This document shows, in pieces, positions 22,092 to 33,034 of a DNA stretch of 64,000 bases. A model generated the notes under the pieces. That model worked only from the letters and a program-made list of their open reading frames with translations, did no database searches and was not told the origin of the DNA. The first letter of the stretch is position 1. The number at the start of each line of letters is the position of its first letter. A program made the translations under genes and the position numbers. Origin of the DNA: Helianthus annuus (lineage: Eukaryota > Streptophyta > Magnoliopsida > Asterales > Asteraceae); the NCBI RefSeq assembly GCF_002127325.2, contig NC_035436.2, forward strand, positions 18,300,205 through 18,364,204, read 5' to 3'.

Positions 22092-22420
22092 CTTACAAAG
22101 GTTCAAGTTGCCTGAGCGTGTAGTCTGCATTGGTGGCTTTTTGCGAATTGAGTTGTTAGCTCGGGTTCAGGTACAAGCAGCAGTCGGCAAATACAATATA
22201 TGGTCAGTGTATTATTCCTAATATACTTAATTAATAATTTAAAGGCTATGTTCTTCGAACAGTCGGTTAAAATTACTCTTTTTTTTCAGTTTGGCTCACA
22301 GTTTGGCTCACATGCAAGTGATAGGGCGCAAATAATCACCTGCATTTAGTGTCGAATTTTATGAATCATCAAAATGTATATCTCTGAAATATGATGCTGA
22401 GGAATTTGGACCTACAATGA
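22092..22420 (+). pseudogene. F-box protein (At4g00755-like) exon fragments
   Basis: One exon-like segment (22092-22170) encodes LQRFKLPERVVCIGGFLRIE followed by LLARVQ and ends at CAG/GTACA. A second short piece near 22305-22330 gives AHMQVIGR, and a third frame near 22341-22410 gives PAFSVEFYESSKCISLKY. The order and wording resemble the C-terminal part of the plant At4g00755-type F-box protein family (pattern ...FKLP...CIGG...ELLGRVQ...HVQVVGR) as I recall it. The F-box itself is absent and the pieces are not all joined by clean splice sites, so this is a relic or captured fragment. Confidence 0.5.
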
Positions 22421-23106
22421 GAAGTGTTTCGAGTGAACGTGATAGTTCGCTTAACACACAAGTTTAGTACCCCTACAACCTCCTAAACAACTAGCTTTGG
22501 GGAACTTACATGACTTTTTGCACATGATGGTATTTTCCGTAATAAAGTTGTATGTTTATTTGTAATAACAAGTTGGTGTATGTTTATTTTCTATTAACAA
22601 GTTGATGATTTTGATTCTATTTTGATTTAAATGTTTTTTTAATTCAATTTTTAATAATCCAGAATTTACAAATTGGTCAAATGTTTTACTTATAGGCATA
22701 ATTTTGTAAAAAGAGAAAATGGACAACAATTTAACATGCACAAAAAAATTTGATTGTTGTCTAAAAAATGCTATTAAAGATTCAAAATGTAATATTATTT
22801 TTATAAAACGAAAATATTAAAAGATGAAAAGTTAAGATATTTAGATGTATTGGTGTGTGTTATCTATGACTCTACGTTCATGTCTTAATGTATATTTAGA
22901 TGTTAACACTGCTGGTGCAAGTCATATTGGCCAAAAGGCATGAAAAGATCAAGAAGCTTTAGTTGACAAAAAGTTAATATGTAACAGAGATGAGCGAGAT
23001 GCACTATTGGGATGTGATCAACGGTCTCAAAATATTAGGCTTACCAAATCATAGGTTAACGATTCAACGTTTAGAATTCATTATGTGTTTAGTTGGTGTT
23101 AAGCCA

Positions 23107-23135
23107 CCCGCGAAACTCGCAGGGTCTTAGGCTAG
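23107..23135 (+). mobile_element. Helitron-type 3' terminus
   Basis: CCCGCGA-AAC-TCGCAGGG forms a hairpin with one bulge, and 23135 ends a CTAG followed by T. Hairpin, a spacing of about 11 bp and CTRR/T are the hallmarks of Helitron 3' ends. The 5' end was not found and may lie left of the window, since this stretch was later split by elements A and B. This could make the AP2, F-box and other exon pieces a captured set (inference). Confidence 0.55.
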
Positions 23136-23252
23136 TTTATCAATAAATAGATAATTTTGAATGACCTTTTTTAAGAAACCATTAAAACTTAAAATTCAAA
23201 ATAAATGGTTTCAATTTTTTTAGATGTGATACCTGTTCTATATATAGCATAT

Positions 23253-23548
23253 TAGGGCTGGTTCTGAGGATTCGTGTATCATGTCAGAGCTTGAAAAAAT
23301 ATGACCTTAGAGCTTAATGAAATTGTGTATTTGACTCACTAAAGGTCTAAAACCTAATGTTAATGGGCTAATAACTAATCTAAACCCTAAGAATAGTTTT
23401 GTAAGTGGGTCTATGTTGGTGTTTGTATAAGTATACCCTATTAATTTTTTTACATATACATATCGGATTTTTTTTTAAATTATCGTGCCCTTCGAAATAT
23501 CCAGTCCTGGCTGGTGGTCTTCCCCGCACACCCCAGGGCCCGCCCCTG
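23253..23548. mobile_element. hAT-like MITE, 296 bp
   Basis: It begins TAGGGCTGGTTCTGAGG and ends GGGCCCGCCCCTG, roughly inverted ends, flanked by a perfect 8-bp duplication TAGCATAT (23245-23252 and 23549-23556). A truncated relative in reverse orientation lies at about 38643-38795. Confidence 0.75.
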
Positions 23549-23849
23549 TAGCATATATAGGTATTTATATGGGTGGATTTATTTACGTAATATTAGTGTC
23601 GTAAAAAAAGTGTTATATGGGGAGTAACATCGTATAGTGTCGTATAATAACACATATAAAGAGTTGTTGAGAGTATAATTTCTTTAAGTGAAAAAGTATT
23701 ATTTTTTTGGTTAAAAGTTGAGCCAATTGAAACTTAAAAGTTTTTTTTAACGGCCAATAAAACCAAAATTTTATTAATTTACCAATTACCAAGAAGCTAC
23801 CAATTAACAGATATGCTAAACCATTTTATCCACTTATATGGGTCAAATT

Positions 23850-24482
23850 GGTTCCAAAAATGGTTAATATATTTGTGTGGCGAGCAGTTCAGGATCGGTT
23901 AGCAACTATAAAAGGATTAAAGAAAAGGGAAAATTTATCGGGCACATCGATATGTAAATTGTGTAATGATCAAGAATACGACACCGATCATCTTTTCACA
24001 TGATATTATGTGGTTGTGCAAATATGGCAAAGGATAAACACATGGTGTAGACACAGCAGATTCATGCGACTGGCACAAAGGACCTGTTGAACTTTCACAA
24101 GAACGAGACGATTGATAAGCATAAGAAAAAATTTATACAAGTAATTTTTTGGTAACCTGTTGGGAGATTTGGAAAGCAAGGAACGAGCACATCTTCGGTG
24201 GGAAACGAATAAACTTAGAAGCAATATTCAGGGAGATCCAAACAATCTCCTTCATGTGGGTAAAATTTCGGGCGAAAGGGATAAAGATAGAATGGGAAAA
24301 TGGGTGAGGTTTGGATTGGAGAGATAACTAATCAATATACTGTTTTCGATTGTATGTAATTTTATTATGTTAATGCCTTAATGGCGATGATGTAAAGATG
24401 GTTGACTTAGTAGCTTAGTAACCATTGTATTCTCTAAAAGTTTGATTATTGATAAAATGTTGTTTTTTGCAGTTAAAAAAAA
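23850..24482 (+). pseudogene. 5'-truncated, decayed LINE 3' end
   Basis: Broken frames encode VNIFVWRAVQDRLATIKGLK and CKLCNDQEYDTDHLF, the zinc-binding region found after the RT of plant L1 elements. The fragment ends near 24482 with TTTTGCAGTTAAAAAAAA, resembling the TTTGCCGTTCAAAA tail of the LINE at 27135. Stops and frameshifts make it non-functional. Confidence 0.65.
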
Positions 24483-24525
24483 TGGCTTGTACACTCCCAC
24501 AATGCCGTAAATATAAATCGCTTGT

Positions 24526-24549
24526 TTTTTTTTTTTTTTTTTGAACGGC
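24526..24549 (-). mobile_element. 24-bp LINE tail insertion with a perfect target duplication
   Basis: A T run followed by GAACGGC (minus strand GCCGTTC plus poly-A) is flanked by AATATAAATCGCTTGT at 24510-24525 and 24550-24565. This is the extreme 3' end of the local LINE family. Confidence 0.75.
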
Positions 24550-24680
24550 AATATAAATCGCTTGTAAAATTCTTTTTTTCAAAAGTCCACCCTTTGAAAT
24601 TTGAAAGTTTGGCATTTATATTTGCGTGAAAGTCCAGCAGCTATTTAGTGCTTATTTTATCATTATTGGTTGTTGAATTT

Positions 24681-25085
24681 CTTGCCTAAAAAAGAGTTTC
24701 ATATTTAATAAGTCGTTTTTAAGGCTTTCCGGTATGGTGACGGGCGTCGTGGGAGGAGGGGATGAAGACGGGGGCGGCGGCGTGGGAGGACGGTCGTCGC
24801 AGAGGGGGGCCCACCTGTTTGCTCCGTCGCAAACGGCGAAAAATGGACGAAGAGGACGGGACGGAGGGGGGGACGGAGGGGGGCGGCGTGGATGGACGGT
24901 GACACGGTGGCGGCGCCGGGTGGAGGACGGGACGATACCGTGTAGCCTAAGAGATGAAATCTTGCCTAAAAGAGTTTCATATTTAATAAGTCGTTTTTAA
25001 GAGATGAAATCTTGCCTAAAAGAGTTTCATATTTAATAAGTCGTTTTTAAGAGATGAAAATAAGTCGTTTTTAAGAGATGAAAAC
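24681..25085. repeat. Tandem repeat of about 50 bp, first copy split by a MITE
   Basis: The unit contains CTTGCCTAAAAGAGTTTCA, then TTTAATAAGTCGTTTTTAAG and GAGATGAAA. Copies start at 24681 (interrupted), 24961 and 25011, with a partial one from about 25058. Confidence 0.8.
24723..24947. mobile_element. GC-rich Tourist-like MITE, 225 bp
   Basis: The imperfect inverted ends start GGCTTTCCGGTATGGTGACG and, from the other end, GGCTACACGGTATCGTCCCG. A 3-bp TAA duplication (24720-24722 and 24948-24950) fits PIF/Harbinger-type insertion. The interior is G-rich and has no believable gene. Confidence 0.6.
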
Positions 25086-25145
25086 TTGTGTAAAACAAGT
25101 ATAGAATACTTTTTCGTTTCCCATAACATTTTATTTTATAATTAT

Positions 25146-25270
25146 TTATGTTTTAAAAACCAGTTGTACCGGTTGAATTGTCAGGTAGAACCGGTTAAAC
25201 AGCCGGATATCCGGTTAGACTGTTTCCGAGCAAATCCGACACGGTATAAAAACCGGATTTTAAAACATTG
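25146..25270. mobile_element. Short hAT-like MITE, 125 bp
   Basis: The ends TTATGTTTTAAAAACC and, inverted, CAATGTTTTAAAATCC are flanked by ATAATTAT and ACAATTAT (7 of 8 match). Confidence 0.45.
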
Positions 25271-25367
25271 ACAATTATAGTATTCATTAACTTAATTTTG
25301 GTGACCGATTCAAACTCTGAAAAATATATTGATCAAGTTGGTAGAGATCTAAAAACCGAAATAAGAC

Positions 25368-25952
25368 CAATGTTTTAGAAACTGGTTTTTAAATCATACC
25401 GGATTTGGCTAAAAAATGGTTCAATCGGTTGAACCTGGACCAGTTAACTATTTAATTCCATAAATTACATACCTACATCCAGATTTGTACTACTGTCAAC
25501 GGCAGCAAAAATTCAAAGAGAACACAAATTAAAATGACCGGCCAATCGCGAACTAGAGTCTGGAACGAACTGGAGTGATATATGAACGAAAGATGAAGAT
25601 GGAAGTCTGGAACGAAATTGGTTTATAAAGACGAAAATCTAGAACGAACGATGGAGTGATCGAAGTCTGAAACAAGTCACGAACGATGGAATGATGAAGC
25701 GGGTTTTGGGTTATGAGTTCTGATCGATGGAATTGAAAGTCGCTACTTGCTAGGTTAAAACCGGGGAGTAAACATGAAGATGAGCCGATAAAAAGTAAAA
25801 ATCCAAACCCAAAAACTAACCTAAGTTATACCGACCGGCGGTACAAAGTCGATGTCGTTTGCCTTATTTACCGGGGTGTGTTGTACCGCATTTACATTCG
25901 ACACCGGTAATACTAGTATAACCGACCGATATTTACCTGTTTTAAAACATTG
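25368..25952. mobile_element. Possible hAT-like element of the same end family
   Basis: It starts CAATGTTTTAGAAACTGG and ends with the inverse of CAATGTTTTAAAACAGG. No matching 8-bp duplication was found. The interior has degenerate GTCTGGAACGAA repeats and no ORF. Confidence 0.35.
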
Positions 25953-26015
25953 ACTCCGGTAAACAGAGTTTGAGTATCCATATCTAGCTTCTCCGATTCA
26001 TGATTATTTGAAGAG

Positions 26016-26389
26016 TTAACTTCCGTTTTGCTCCCTGTGGTTTGGTCATTTTAACGGTTTTGCCTTAGTCATTTAAAAACGGCCATTTTCCTCCTTGATG
26101 TTTCGATCTTGTCGCCAGTTTGCTCATCGGCTCTAACTCCATCTATGTTGTATGTTAACTGAAAGGGTATTTTTGTAATTTCAAGTTAACATACAAGATC
26201 CAACTACCCTTACGTTATACTTGAAATTACTAAAATACCCTTCTAGTTAACATACAATATGGGTGAAGTTAGAGCCGAGGAGCAAAATGGCGACAAGATC
26301 GAAACAACAAGGAGGAAAATGGCTGTTTTTAAATGTTTGAGGCAAAACCGTTAAAGTGACCAAACCACAGAAAGCAAAACAGAAGTTAA
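26016..26389. mobile_element. Foldback MITE with arms of about 180 bp
   Basis: The left arm starts TTAACTTCCGTTTTGCTCCC. The right arm ends with its near reverse complement, and the similarity continues almost to the centre near 26200. No target duplication could be assigned. Confidence 0.65.
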
Positions 26390-27134
26390 GTTTTATTTGA
26401 ATGCAAGTTTCCATCATTTGAATTGATAGATATGGTTGGGGTGGCAGAAAAATCTATTTAAACTGACAAAACTAGAGAAATACAATCCAACCTTGTTATA
26501 TTTGGTTGTGTTCCTAGTTCTAAAGGTTAAAAACGTGGTTTCAACTATTTTCAAATTTTGGTTCTTGGCTTAATCCGGTCAACATTTTGGATTGAATTAT
26601 TTTCCTTTTACAGACTAATATAAACGTATGCTGAGGATCATTACAGAACATTAATTCATGCGAGAATAAAAAAGAACAACCCTAAAACACTAGATTTTGG
26701 GATTTAAGGTTCATATTTTTGAAATTTTATGTTTCTTACATTCATATGGGTATTGTATATACATAAAAAGACCATATATTTTCCGTATACATGTTGCTAA
26801 TTTAACATACACATAACCTACATATGTGTAGGTTATAAGAAAAGTGAAAATTTTCCGTATTTTGTTTTGAATTCAAGTGTAAGAAACAATAAATCTTACA
26901 TTTGTAACATTTTCATTTACTTTTTAGGTTTTTAAGATTGAAAAAATAGATAATTCATTGTGTGTTCTGCATGTTCTTGCAATATTTAATGTTCTGTATA
27001 GAACCTTTCCAACGTACTAGACATATTGACTCTTTCCTTGGAAACCACTTTATTGTTTATTTAACCACAAGTTCTACTCATTTTCTTTTTTAAAGTACCA
27101 TATCAAATTCGGTACTTTGAGAAACCATGTGCAA
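26390..27134. other. AT-rich intergenic sequence, nothing recognisable
   Basis: No gene-like frame, RNA or transposon end was seen between the foldback MITE and the LINE tail. Confidence 0.5.
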
Positions 27135-30100
27135 TTTTTTTTTTTTTTGAACGGCAAATCGCTTTATATATATATATAAAGAGCCAGCAAGAAACTGGGA
27201 GAATCCAAAACAAGAAACACAACAAAAAACAGAAACAACAGAACAAACGGAAAATTACATCAGCTCAACTATATCAAAAACCAACCATTTCTCCCATTTA
27301 GGCTTCTTCAACTTAGCCCGATTGCATATCCAAAGAAAGGAGTCTTCTTTCACTAGCTCCACCGTCTTCAAAATGGGAATAAAACAATCGTCAAAAACCA
27401 TCGCGTTTCTCGCACTCCATATTCTCCAGACCGTTGCAATGCACACCAAATTCACAATTCTTTTCCAAACTCTACTCCCCGGACTTTCTTTTACATACTT
27501 TACCAACTCCTCAAGCGAGTTACAATCCATCGGGAATCTGATGCGAACCCAAGCTAAAACGTTCCACCAAATGCTTCTAGCCCATAGACAAGAAACAAAA
27601 ATGTGATCGGAATTTTCAGCTTGTAACCCACATCTCGGACAGTTAACGTCAGCCACCGGCACACCCCTTTTTGCCAGCTCTTCCTTCGACGCTATACGAC
27701 CAATACTCGCTCTCCATAAAAGATAATTACCTTTAGGGGGAGCCCAACTGTTCCAGCACAACTCCGGCTCAATATCCGAAGGCAGCAGCCGAGCCTTTTC
27801 CAGATCCAGACGGACTTGTTTGACTGAGAAAGAAGCATTTTCAGCGGTTCTCCATCTGCAGCGGCCACTCTCCACCGATAAGAATTGTTTCAGGTCCATA
27901 TTTTCTTTCTCGAAGGCCTTATCCATCCTCCCTATATCATTCCACACGCCTGGCAAAGACTTTTTTAAAGGAATAACATGGGTCGGAGCATTTCCTTTAT
28001 GGATCGATTCTATCACCTTGGCCCAAAGTTGGTTCGGACTTGAGTTATACCGCCACCACCATTTGATCAACATAGCGTAGTTGAAATCTTTTATACTTCC
28101 AATACCGGATCCTCCTACCTTTTTGGACTTTTGAAGTCTCTCCCATCGCATCCACCTAAGTTTTTTATTAGAATCCGAAACCCCCCAAACAAAATCCCGA
28201 CGAATCTTCTCAAGACTTTTGAGGACACCCTTAGGGGCTGCGTAAAGAGAGAGGAAATACGACGGAATGCTACCAAGAACCGCTTTAGCCAGAGTGATTC
28301 TACCTGCAAAAGATAAATATCGGGCCTTCCATTTAGATAGTCTTGACTTGAACTTATTTATCACCGGATCCCAAAATTTAACTCTCTTCATGTTAACCCC
28401 GATAGGAATTCCCAAATAGGAAAATGGGGTTAGGCCGATACCGCATTTGAGAATGGAAGCTAAAACCGACTTCTCTTCATCACTAACACCAAAACCATAA
28501 ATATTACTTTTCTGGAAATTGACTTTGAGCCCGGAAACTAAGCTAAGCCAACGGAGGAGACGATTTAATGTTGCCGCATTTTTTTTCGACCACTTCCCAA
28601 TGAATAACACATCGTCCGCGTAACAGAGATGAGACAACATAGGGCCCCCATTGGGCAGCTGGAACCCCTCGAATAATTCAGCACCCATGACTCTCGACAT
28701 GAATAAGTTGATTATTTCCATGGCGATGATGAAAAGAAAAGGAGATAAGGGATCTCCCTGTCGGAGACCCCTTTTATATTTAAATTCGTCCGTTGGCGAC
28801 CCATTGACTAATATAGAGCCCCACCCCGACCCCAAGCACTCCTTAATCCAACTTATCCATCTCTCGGGGAACGCCATATATTCCATCATTCGAAACAAGA
28901 ACTTCCAATTTATTGAATCGTAAGCTTTTTCGAAGTCAACCTTAACAATTAGCAATTTCTCCTTCTTCTTTTTTGCCCAGGCTATAGTCTCACTGATAAT
29001 GAGAGGACAGTCAAGAATATTTCTTCCGCCTAAAAAAGCCGATTGAGTTTCTGATATTAAACTGTTCATAACTAATTTCAGCCGGTTAGCCAACACCTTA
29101 GCCAAAATTTTATAGATAGATCCGACAAGAGAGATAGGCCTGAAATTAGAGAGAAACTGCGGATCTTTAGACTTCGGAATGAGGGCTACGAACGAGGAGT
29201 TACATTCTTTGCTTAAAGAACCACTGAAATAAAAATCGTTTAGCACTTCCATAACTGGGTTTTGTAACTCTTTCCAGAAGCTTTTGAAGAACTTTAACGT
29301 AAAGCCGTCCGGACCCGGGCTTTTACCTCCATCACAGTCTTTAACCGCTTTCCAGACTTCCGAACTAGAAAACTCCGCACAAAGAGACTCACCCTCTGAG
29401 CTCGATAACCTAGGGAGGCCTTCGCCGTTAAACTTAGGCCTACGCCTAATTGGTTCCGAAAACTGTTTTTTAAACCATCTCCTAACCTCCTCCTTTAGCT
29501 CCAGCGGATCGGAAACAATTCTACCGTTAAACCATAGCCCATTTATATTGTTGCTCGCGATATTCACGTTCAAAAGCTGATGAAAGTATTTTGTGTTATC
29601 GTCTCCAAACTTCAGCCACTTAGCTCTCGCTTTTTGATGCAAGTTCAAAGCCTTAACATTTTCCAGCTTGTTTAGCCTGACTTTAAGGGCAATATTTGAT
29701 TTTTTATCCGAATCTGATAATCTACCCACCGCGGCTCTGCATTCTAAATCACCCAGCTCCTTTTTAATTTTCTCGACTTCCTTATTTTCCGCAACTCTGA
29801 CTTCGGCTCTCCATTTTTTGATTGCCTCTTTAATCCTTTTCAGGGACCTGGCTAACCTCGCATCAGCTCTATCATGACCCAGAGACACTTCCAGCTCATT
29901 TTTGACAATATCTTTCACTTCAGCTGCTTCCACCCATGAGTTGAAAAATTTAAACGGAATAGGACCATAGTCTATAGGATTACACAACAGAGAAATCGGA
30001 CGATGATCCGAGGCTCCTCTAGCTTGGACCCCAGCTTTGGCAGCAGGCCAATGTTCCAAAAAGGAGTTGCAAACTAAGAATCTGTCCAATTTGCTCATTT

Positions 30101-30539
30101 TTACCTCCGCGTGGCCCGAAAAATAAGTAAACCTGCTTCCGGACATCGCATATTCGAATAAACCAGCTCTGTCAATGAAGCTATTAAACGCCTCTGTGGC
30201 CCCCCTATCGAATGTGGAATTGATTCTTTCGTCTTCGGCCCGAACGTCATTAAAATCCCCAAACAAAAGCCACATCCCTTCTCTACTGCCGATTAGAGCC
30301 ACTAATTCTTCCCAAACCCCTCTTCTACTCCTGACCTCATTAGGCGCGTGAACATTAATCAAATTAATTCTAATATCCACCCCTATCAATTTCCCCGAGA
30401 CCACCAGGTAACGTTGATTCTTGAGGGTAAAGTCCTCAACGAATTTATCTGGGTTCCACATAATAGCCAAACCTCCCGATCTCCCCACCGAGTCAACCGA
30501 GTGCAATTTAATCTTAGCTCTTTGCAAAATGCAAAGCTC
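27135..30539 (-). mobile_element. L1-type LINE, 5' truncated, minus strand
   Basis: The minus strand ends in GCCGTTC plus poly-A (27135-27155 on plus), after a (TA)n stretch. It carries one long ORF2. The 5' end is lost inside the endonuclease domain near 30539. I could not find a convincing target duplication: GAAACCATGTGCAA left of the tail does not recur at the right edge. Confidence 0.85.
27255..30527 (-). CDS. LINE ORF2: endonuclease-reverse transcriptase, N-terminally truncated, about 1090 aa
   Basis: There is no true ATG at the edge: the frame runs open from about 30539 and 30527 is a TTG, so the start is an artefact of truncation. Residues 1-185 are the C-terminal part of an AP-endonuclease (LLFGDFNDV near 87-95, SKLDRFL near 145, catalytic SDH near 173). 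The reverse transcriptase spans about 435-700, with PGPDGF near 404, VDFEKAYDS near 530 and catalytic YADD at 636-639. A zinc-binding zf-RVT region near 925-985 contains CPRCGLQAENSDH. The frame has no internal stop over 3.2 kb, so the truncation looks recent. It would nick and reverse transcribe LINE RNA at the target, but lacks the first endonuclease residues. Confidence 0.85.
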   Translation of the reverse strand: MQRAKIKLHSVDSVGRSGGLAIMWNPDKFVEDFTLKNQRYLVVSGKLIGVDIRINLINVHAPNEVRSRRGVWEELVALIGSREGMWLLFGDFNDVRAEDERINSTFDRGATEAFNSFIDRAGLFEYAMSGSRFTYFSGHAEVKMSKLDRFLVCNSFLEHWPAAKAGVQARGASDHRPISLLCNPIDYGPIPFKFFNSWVEAAEVKDIVKNELEVSLGHDRADARLARSLKRIKEAIKKWRAEVRVAENKEVEKIKKELGDLECRAAVGRLSDSDKKSNIALKVRLNKLENVKALNLHQKARAKWLKFGDDNTKYFHQLLNVNIASNNINGLWFNGRIVSDPLELKEEVRRWFKKQFSEPIRRRPKFNGEGLPRLSSSEGESLCAEFSSSEVWKAVKDCDGGKSPGPDGFTLKFFKSFWKELQNPVMEVLNDFYFSGSLSKECNSSFVALIPKSKDPQFLSNFRPISLVGSIYKILAKVLANRLKLVMNSLISETQSAFLGGRNILDCPLIISETIAWAKKKKEKLLIVKVDFEKAYDSINWKFLFRMMEYMAFPERWISWIKECLGSGWGSILVNGSPTDEFKYKRGLRQGDPLSPFLFIIAMEIINLFMSRVMGAELFEGFQLPNGGPMLSHLCYADDVLFIGKWSKKNAATLNRLLRWLSLVSGLKVNFQKSNIYGFGVSDEEKSVLASILKCGIGLTPFSYLGIPIGVNMKRVKFWDPVINKFKSRLSKWKARYLSFAGRITLAKAVLGSIPSYFLSLYAAPKGVLKSLEKIRRDFVWGVSDSNKKLRWMRWERLQKSKKVGGSGIGSIKDFNYAMLIKWWWRYNSSPNQLWAKVIESIHKGNAPTHVIPLKKSLPGVWNDIGRMDKAFEKENMDLKQFLSVESGRCRWRTAENASFSVKQVRLDLEKARLLPSDIEPELCWNSWAPPKGNYLLWRASIGRIASKEELAKRGVPVADVNCPRCGLQAENSDHIFVSCLWARSIWWNVLAWVRIRFPMDCNSLEELVKYVKESPGSRVWKRIVNLVCIATVWRIWSARNAMVFDDCFIPILKTVELVKEDSFLWICNRAKLKKPKWEKWLVFDIVELM

Positions 30540-31281
30540 TCAACGAGGAGAACACAAGCTCAAAAATTATTAATTATACATCTTGTGTGTATATGTATTT
30601 CAAAGCTAGTGAAAATCATACTCACTAAATGAACTCTAGTACAAGCTCGAGTTTGGAATTGAGCTCGTTGAAGTTCAACTTGATTCGATTTTTAGTGAGT
30701 CACTCTCGAGTTATATGTAGGTATGCGTGTTAGTTGAAATGTCCTCAAGAATCTGTAATTTCCTTGTCTAAAGTGTTAAGATAAAGATATATTTGTCTCG
30801 GGAAGTATATAGAGAAAAGTTTGGTGAGTTAAGGAAACCTCATCTTCACCATCCATCCAAACTAATCAGTGGTGGAGATTGCCCAAGTACAAAAACTTTT
30901 TTTTTCTAGAAAAGTGTAACAATCTGCAAAAAACTGTAACAAACTGCAAAAGGTGTTACCAGCGTTTACACTTTCTTTCTCTTCTCTCATCTGACAAAAA
31001 GTTATAACAGTCGTATTACACAAAAAAATCCCCTTGTAAAAAATGTAACATATTTTTTACATGCACCACAAAAAATAAAATTTCGTAAATTATAAGTTCT
31101 AAAATCTATACACTTTGTAATTTCCGTAAAACATCTATGAGAACCCATAAAAATTGTAACATATGCACCTCTCTCTCCTCTGACATAAAAGTGTTAGCAT
31201 CAGAAAGTATAACACATAACATATTTGTGTCCACCATTTAAATTTGTTTGGTTTTCTTGACTCACTACTGATTTCTCTCTA
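30540..31281. other. AT-rich sequence without a recognisable gene
   Basis: It contains short repeated phrases such as CTGTAACAAACTGCAAAA near 30900-30960 but no convincing frame or terminus. Confidence 0.5.
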
Positions 31282-31284
31282 TAA

Positions 31285-31650
31285 GACTACCCGTAGTGGG
31301 GCGTTTTTAAAAAAAAAAAAACTGAAAAAAACGCCCAGAAACGCCCATATACCCATTACGCCCGGCGTTATTTTAAAAAAAAAAAATCAAAACTTTGATT
31401 CCGGCGTTTTAATAACAACGCCTAATAGCTTTGCATGTGGCCAATCAATGGTCTGACAACCCCACTTTTGCATGTGACATATGTTTGACCAACCAATCAA
31501 CATTAGTTTCCTTTTTTTTTTTAATAATTAGAAGGGGCATTATTCCCACTACACCACTTTTGTAATAATACCCTATGCTGACTGGGATACTACGTGTCGG
31601 ATAATGCCCCATAATGGGGGCATTATTTTTGTTCACCACTACACATGGTC
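31285..31650. mobile_element. Tourist-like MITE, 366 bp (copy 1)
   Basis: The left end is GACTACCCGTAGTGG and the right end CCACTACACATGGTC, with a TAA duplication (31282-31284, 31651-31653). The interior has GGGGCATTATTCC and AATGCCCC phrases shared with the copy at 38999. Confidence 0.75.
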
Positions 31651-31915
31651 TAATTGTCTCTAATACTTTGTTGTATTGAAAATAAGAGCCATAAAGTTAA
31701 AGCTCTAATCCAGTAATTACGTCACCTTAACCATTTCATTTATGATGCAATGCACGTATAATATACAACAAAACTTGTAACAAATAATGATATGAATAGT
31801 CATTATGAACTTAAAGCTAACACGTTCAGTTAAATGCACTTAATCATTTCAAATCTAAGGTGGGGCATTTTATTGAAATGATGATTACTCAAACATGAAC
31901 ATTTAACAATTAACA

Positions 31916-32299
31916 GGTAGAGGATCCTGTAAAAAGTGCTCAAAGTGTAAGAAGTGTGAGAAGTGTATTATAACACTATATATAATACTATATAACACCA
32001 TATAAACACCGTATAACAATATATAACACTATATAATACCATATAACACTATGTAACACTATATATCATTATATAACAAATATAACACTATAGGTTGTCT
32101 GATAGCATGTCTATGATAGATGTATAGTGTTATATTTGTTATATAATGATATATAGTGTTACATAGTGTTATATGGTATTATATGGTGTTACATATTGTT
32201 ATACGGTGTTTATATGGTGTTATATAGTATTATATATAGTGTTATAATACACTTCTCACACTTTTTACACTTTGAGCACTTTTTACAGGATCCTTACCC
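31916..32299. mobile_element. Near-perfect foldback element, 384 bp, Mutator-like duplication
   Basis: Arms of 172 bp (31921-32092 and 32123-32294) surround a 30-bp loop. Terminal GGTAGAGGATCC pairs with GGGTAAGGATCC. A perfect 10-bp duplication ACAATTAACA lies at 31906-31915 and 32300-32309. It is rich in TATAACAC repeats and non-coding. Confidence 0.8.
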
Positions 32300-32309
32300 A
32301 CAATTAACA

Positions 32310-33034
32310 TACCCAATTTATAGCTAAAAAGGATATGAGACAAATATATTACACCCAAAGAGATGCTTACAACAAAACATAAATAAAATATGTTGAAATT
32401 AGAGGTCATGGGCGATCTGTGGTCGATCGTCAACGGACCGCAACCCTTGTTCCGCTCGTCTGCCAGCCACCCGTCAACTTGTGGTTAACTATTCTAAAAC
32501 AACACTAAACACATGTTCTTTAACTAATCATCTTCGCTATGATCAACCCACAACTATTGGTTTGGATGAGTTGTTCTTTTAAAATGAATATTATTTTATC
32601 TGGATTGTACACAGATGCGAGAGTTAGTTAGGTTATGTATAATGACTTAGTCATGTAGGTAGTGAGGCTTTAACTAGACAAAATCTCAAAAGTGTGTAGT
32701 ATTTTAACTATAAGTTAAATAAAAAGAAAAACAATACAAAAATGAAGTGATTGGTCTAAAAGTTGTGGACCCCATCTCTCATCCCCTTCACGCCCGTTAA
32801 TGAGGTAACAAAGAAGGGGCTAACACCCCTTTCCGCGCTCCCATGTAGCGTGCACAGTCTTAGGATATTATCTCTTATGGACATTGAAATTTTCTTAGTG
32901 TTACTTGTAGAAAGAAATATTTTGGTAGCATATTTATTATACTATACATTTAAAAATAATAACTCTTTAATATTAATGTGAAACGGTGAAAGGGTAATCC
33001 ATAACTTTTTACATTAAATAGAGGTTTAATTACA
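32310..33034. other. Intergenic sequence, nothing firmly recognised
   Basis: A short GC-richer stretch near 32770-32860 has no matching end or gene-like frame. The sequence ends with the A that precedes the Helitron at 33035. Confidence 0.45.

Noticed and set aside
24734..25000. Glycine/arginine-rich frames in the GC-rich MITE, both strands
   Set aside because: They reflect G-rich repeats inside the element; no conserved motif.
27121..30560. Target-site duplication for the long LINE
   Set aside because: Short TGCAA matches exist on both sides, but nothing longer than chance, so no duplication is claimed.
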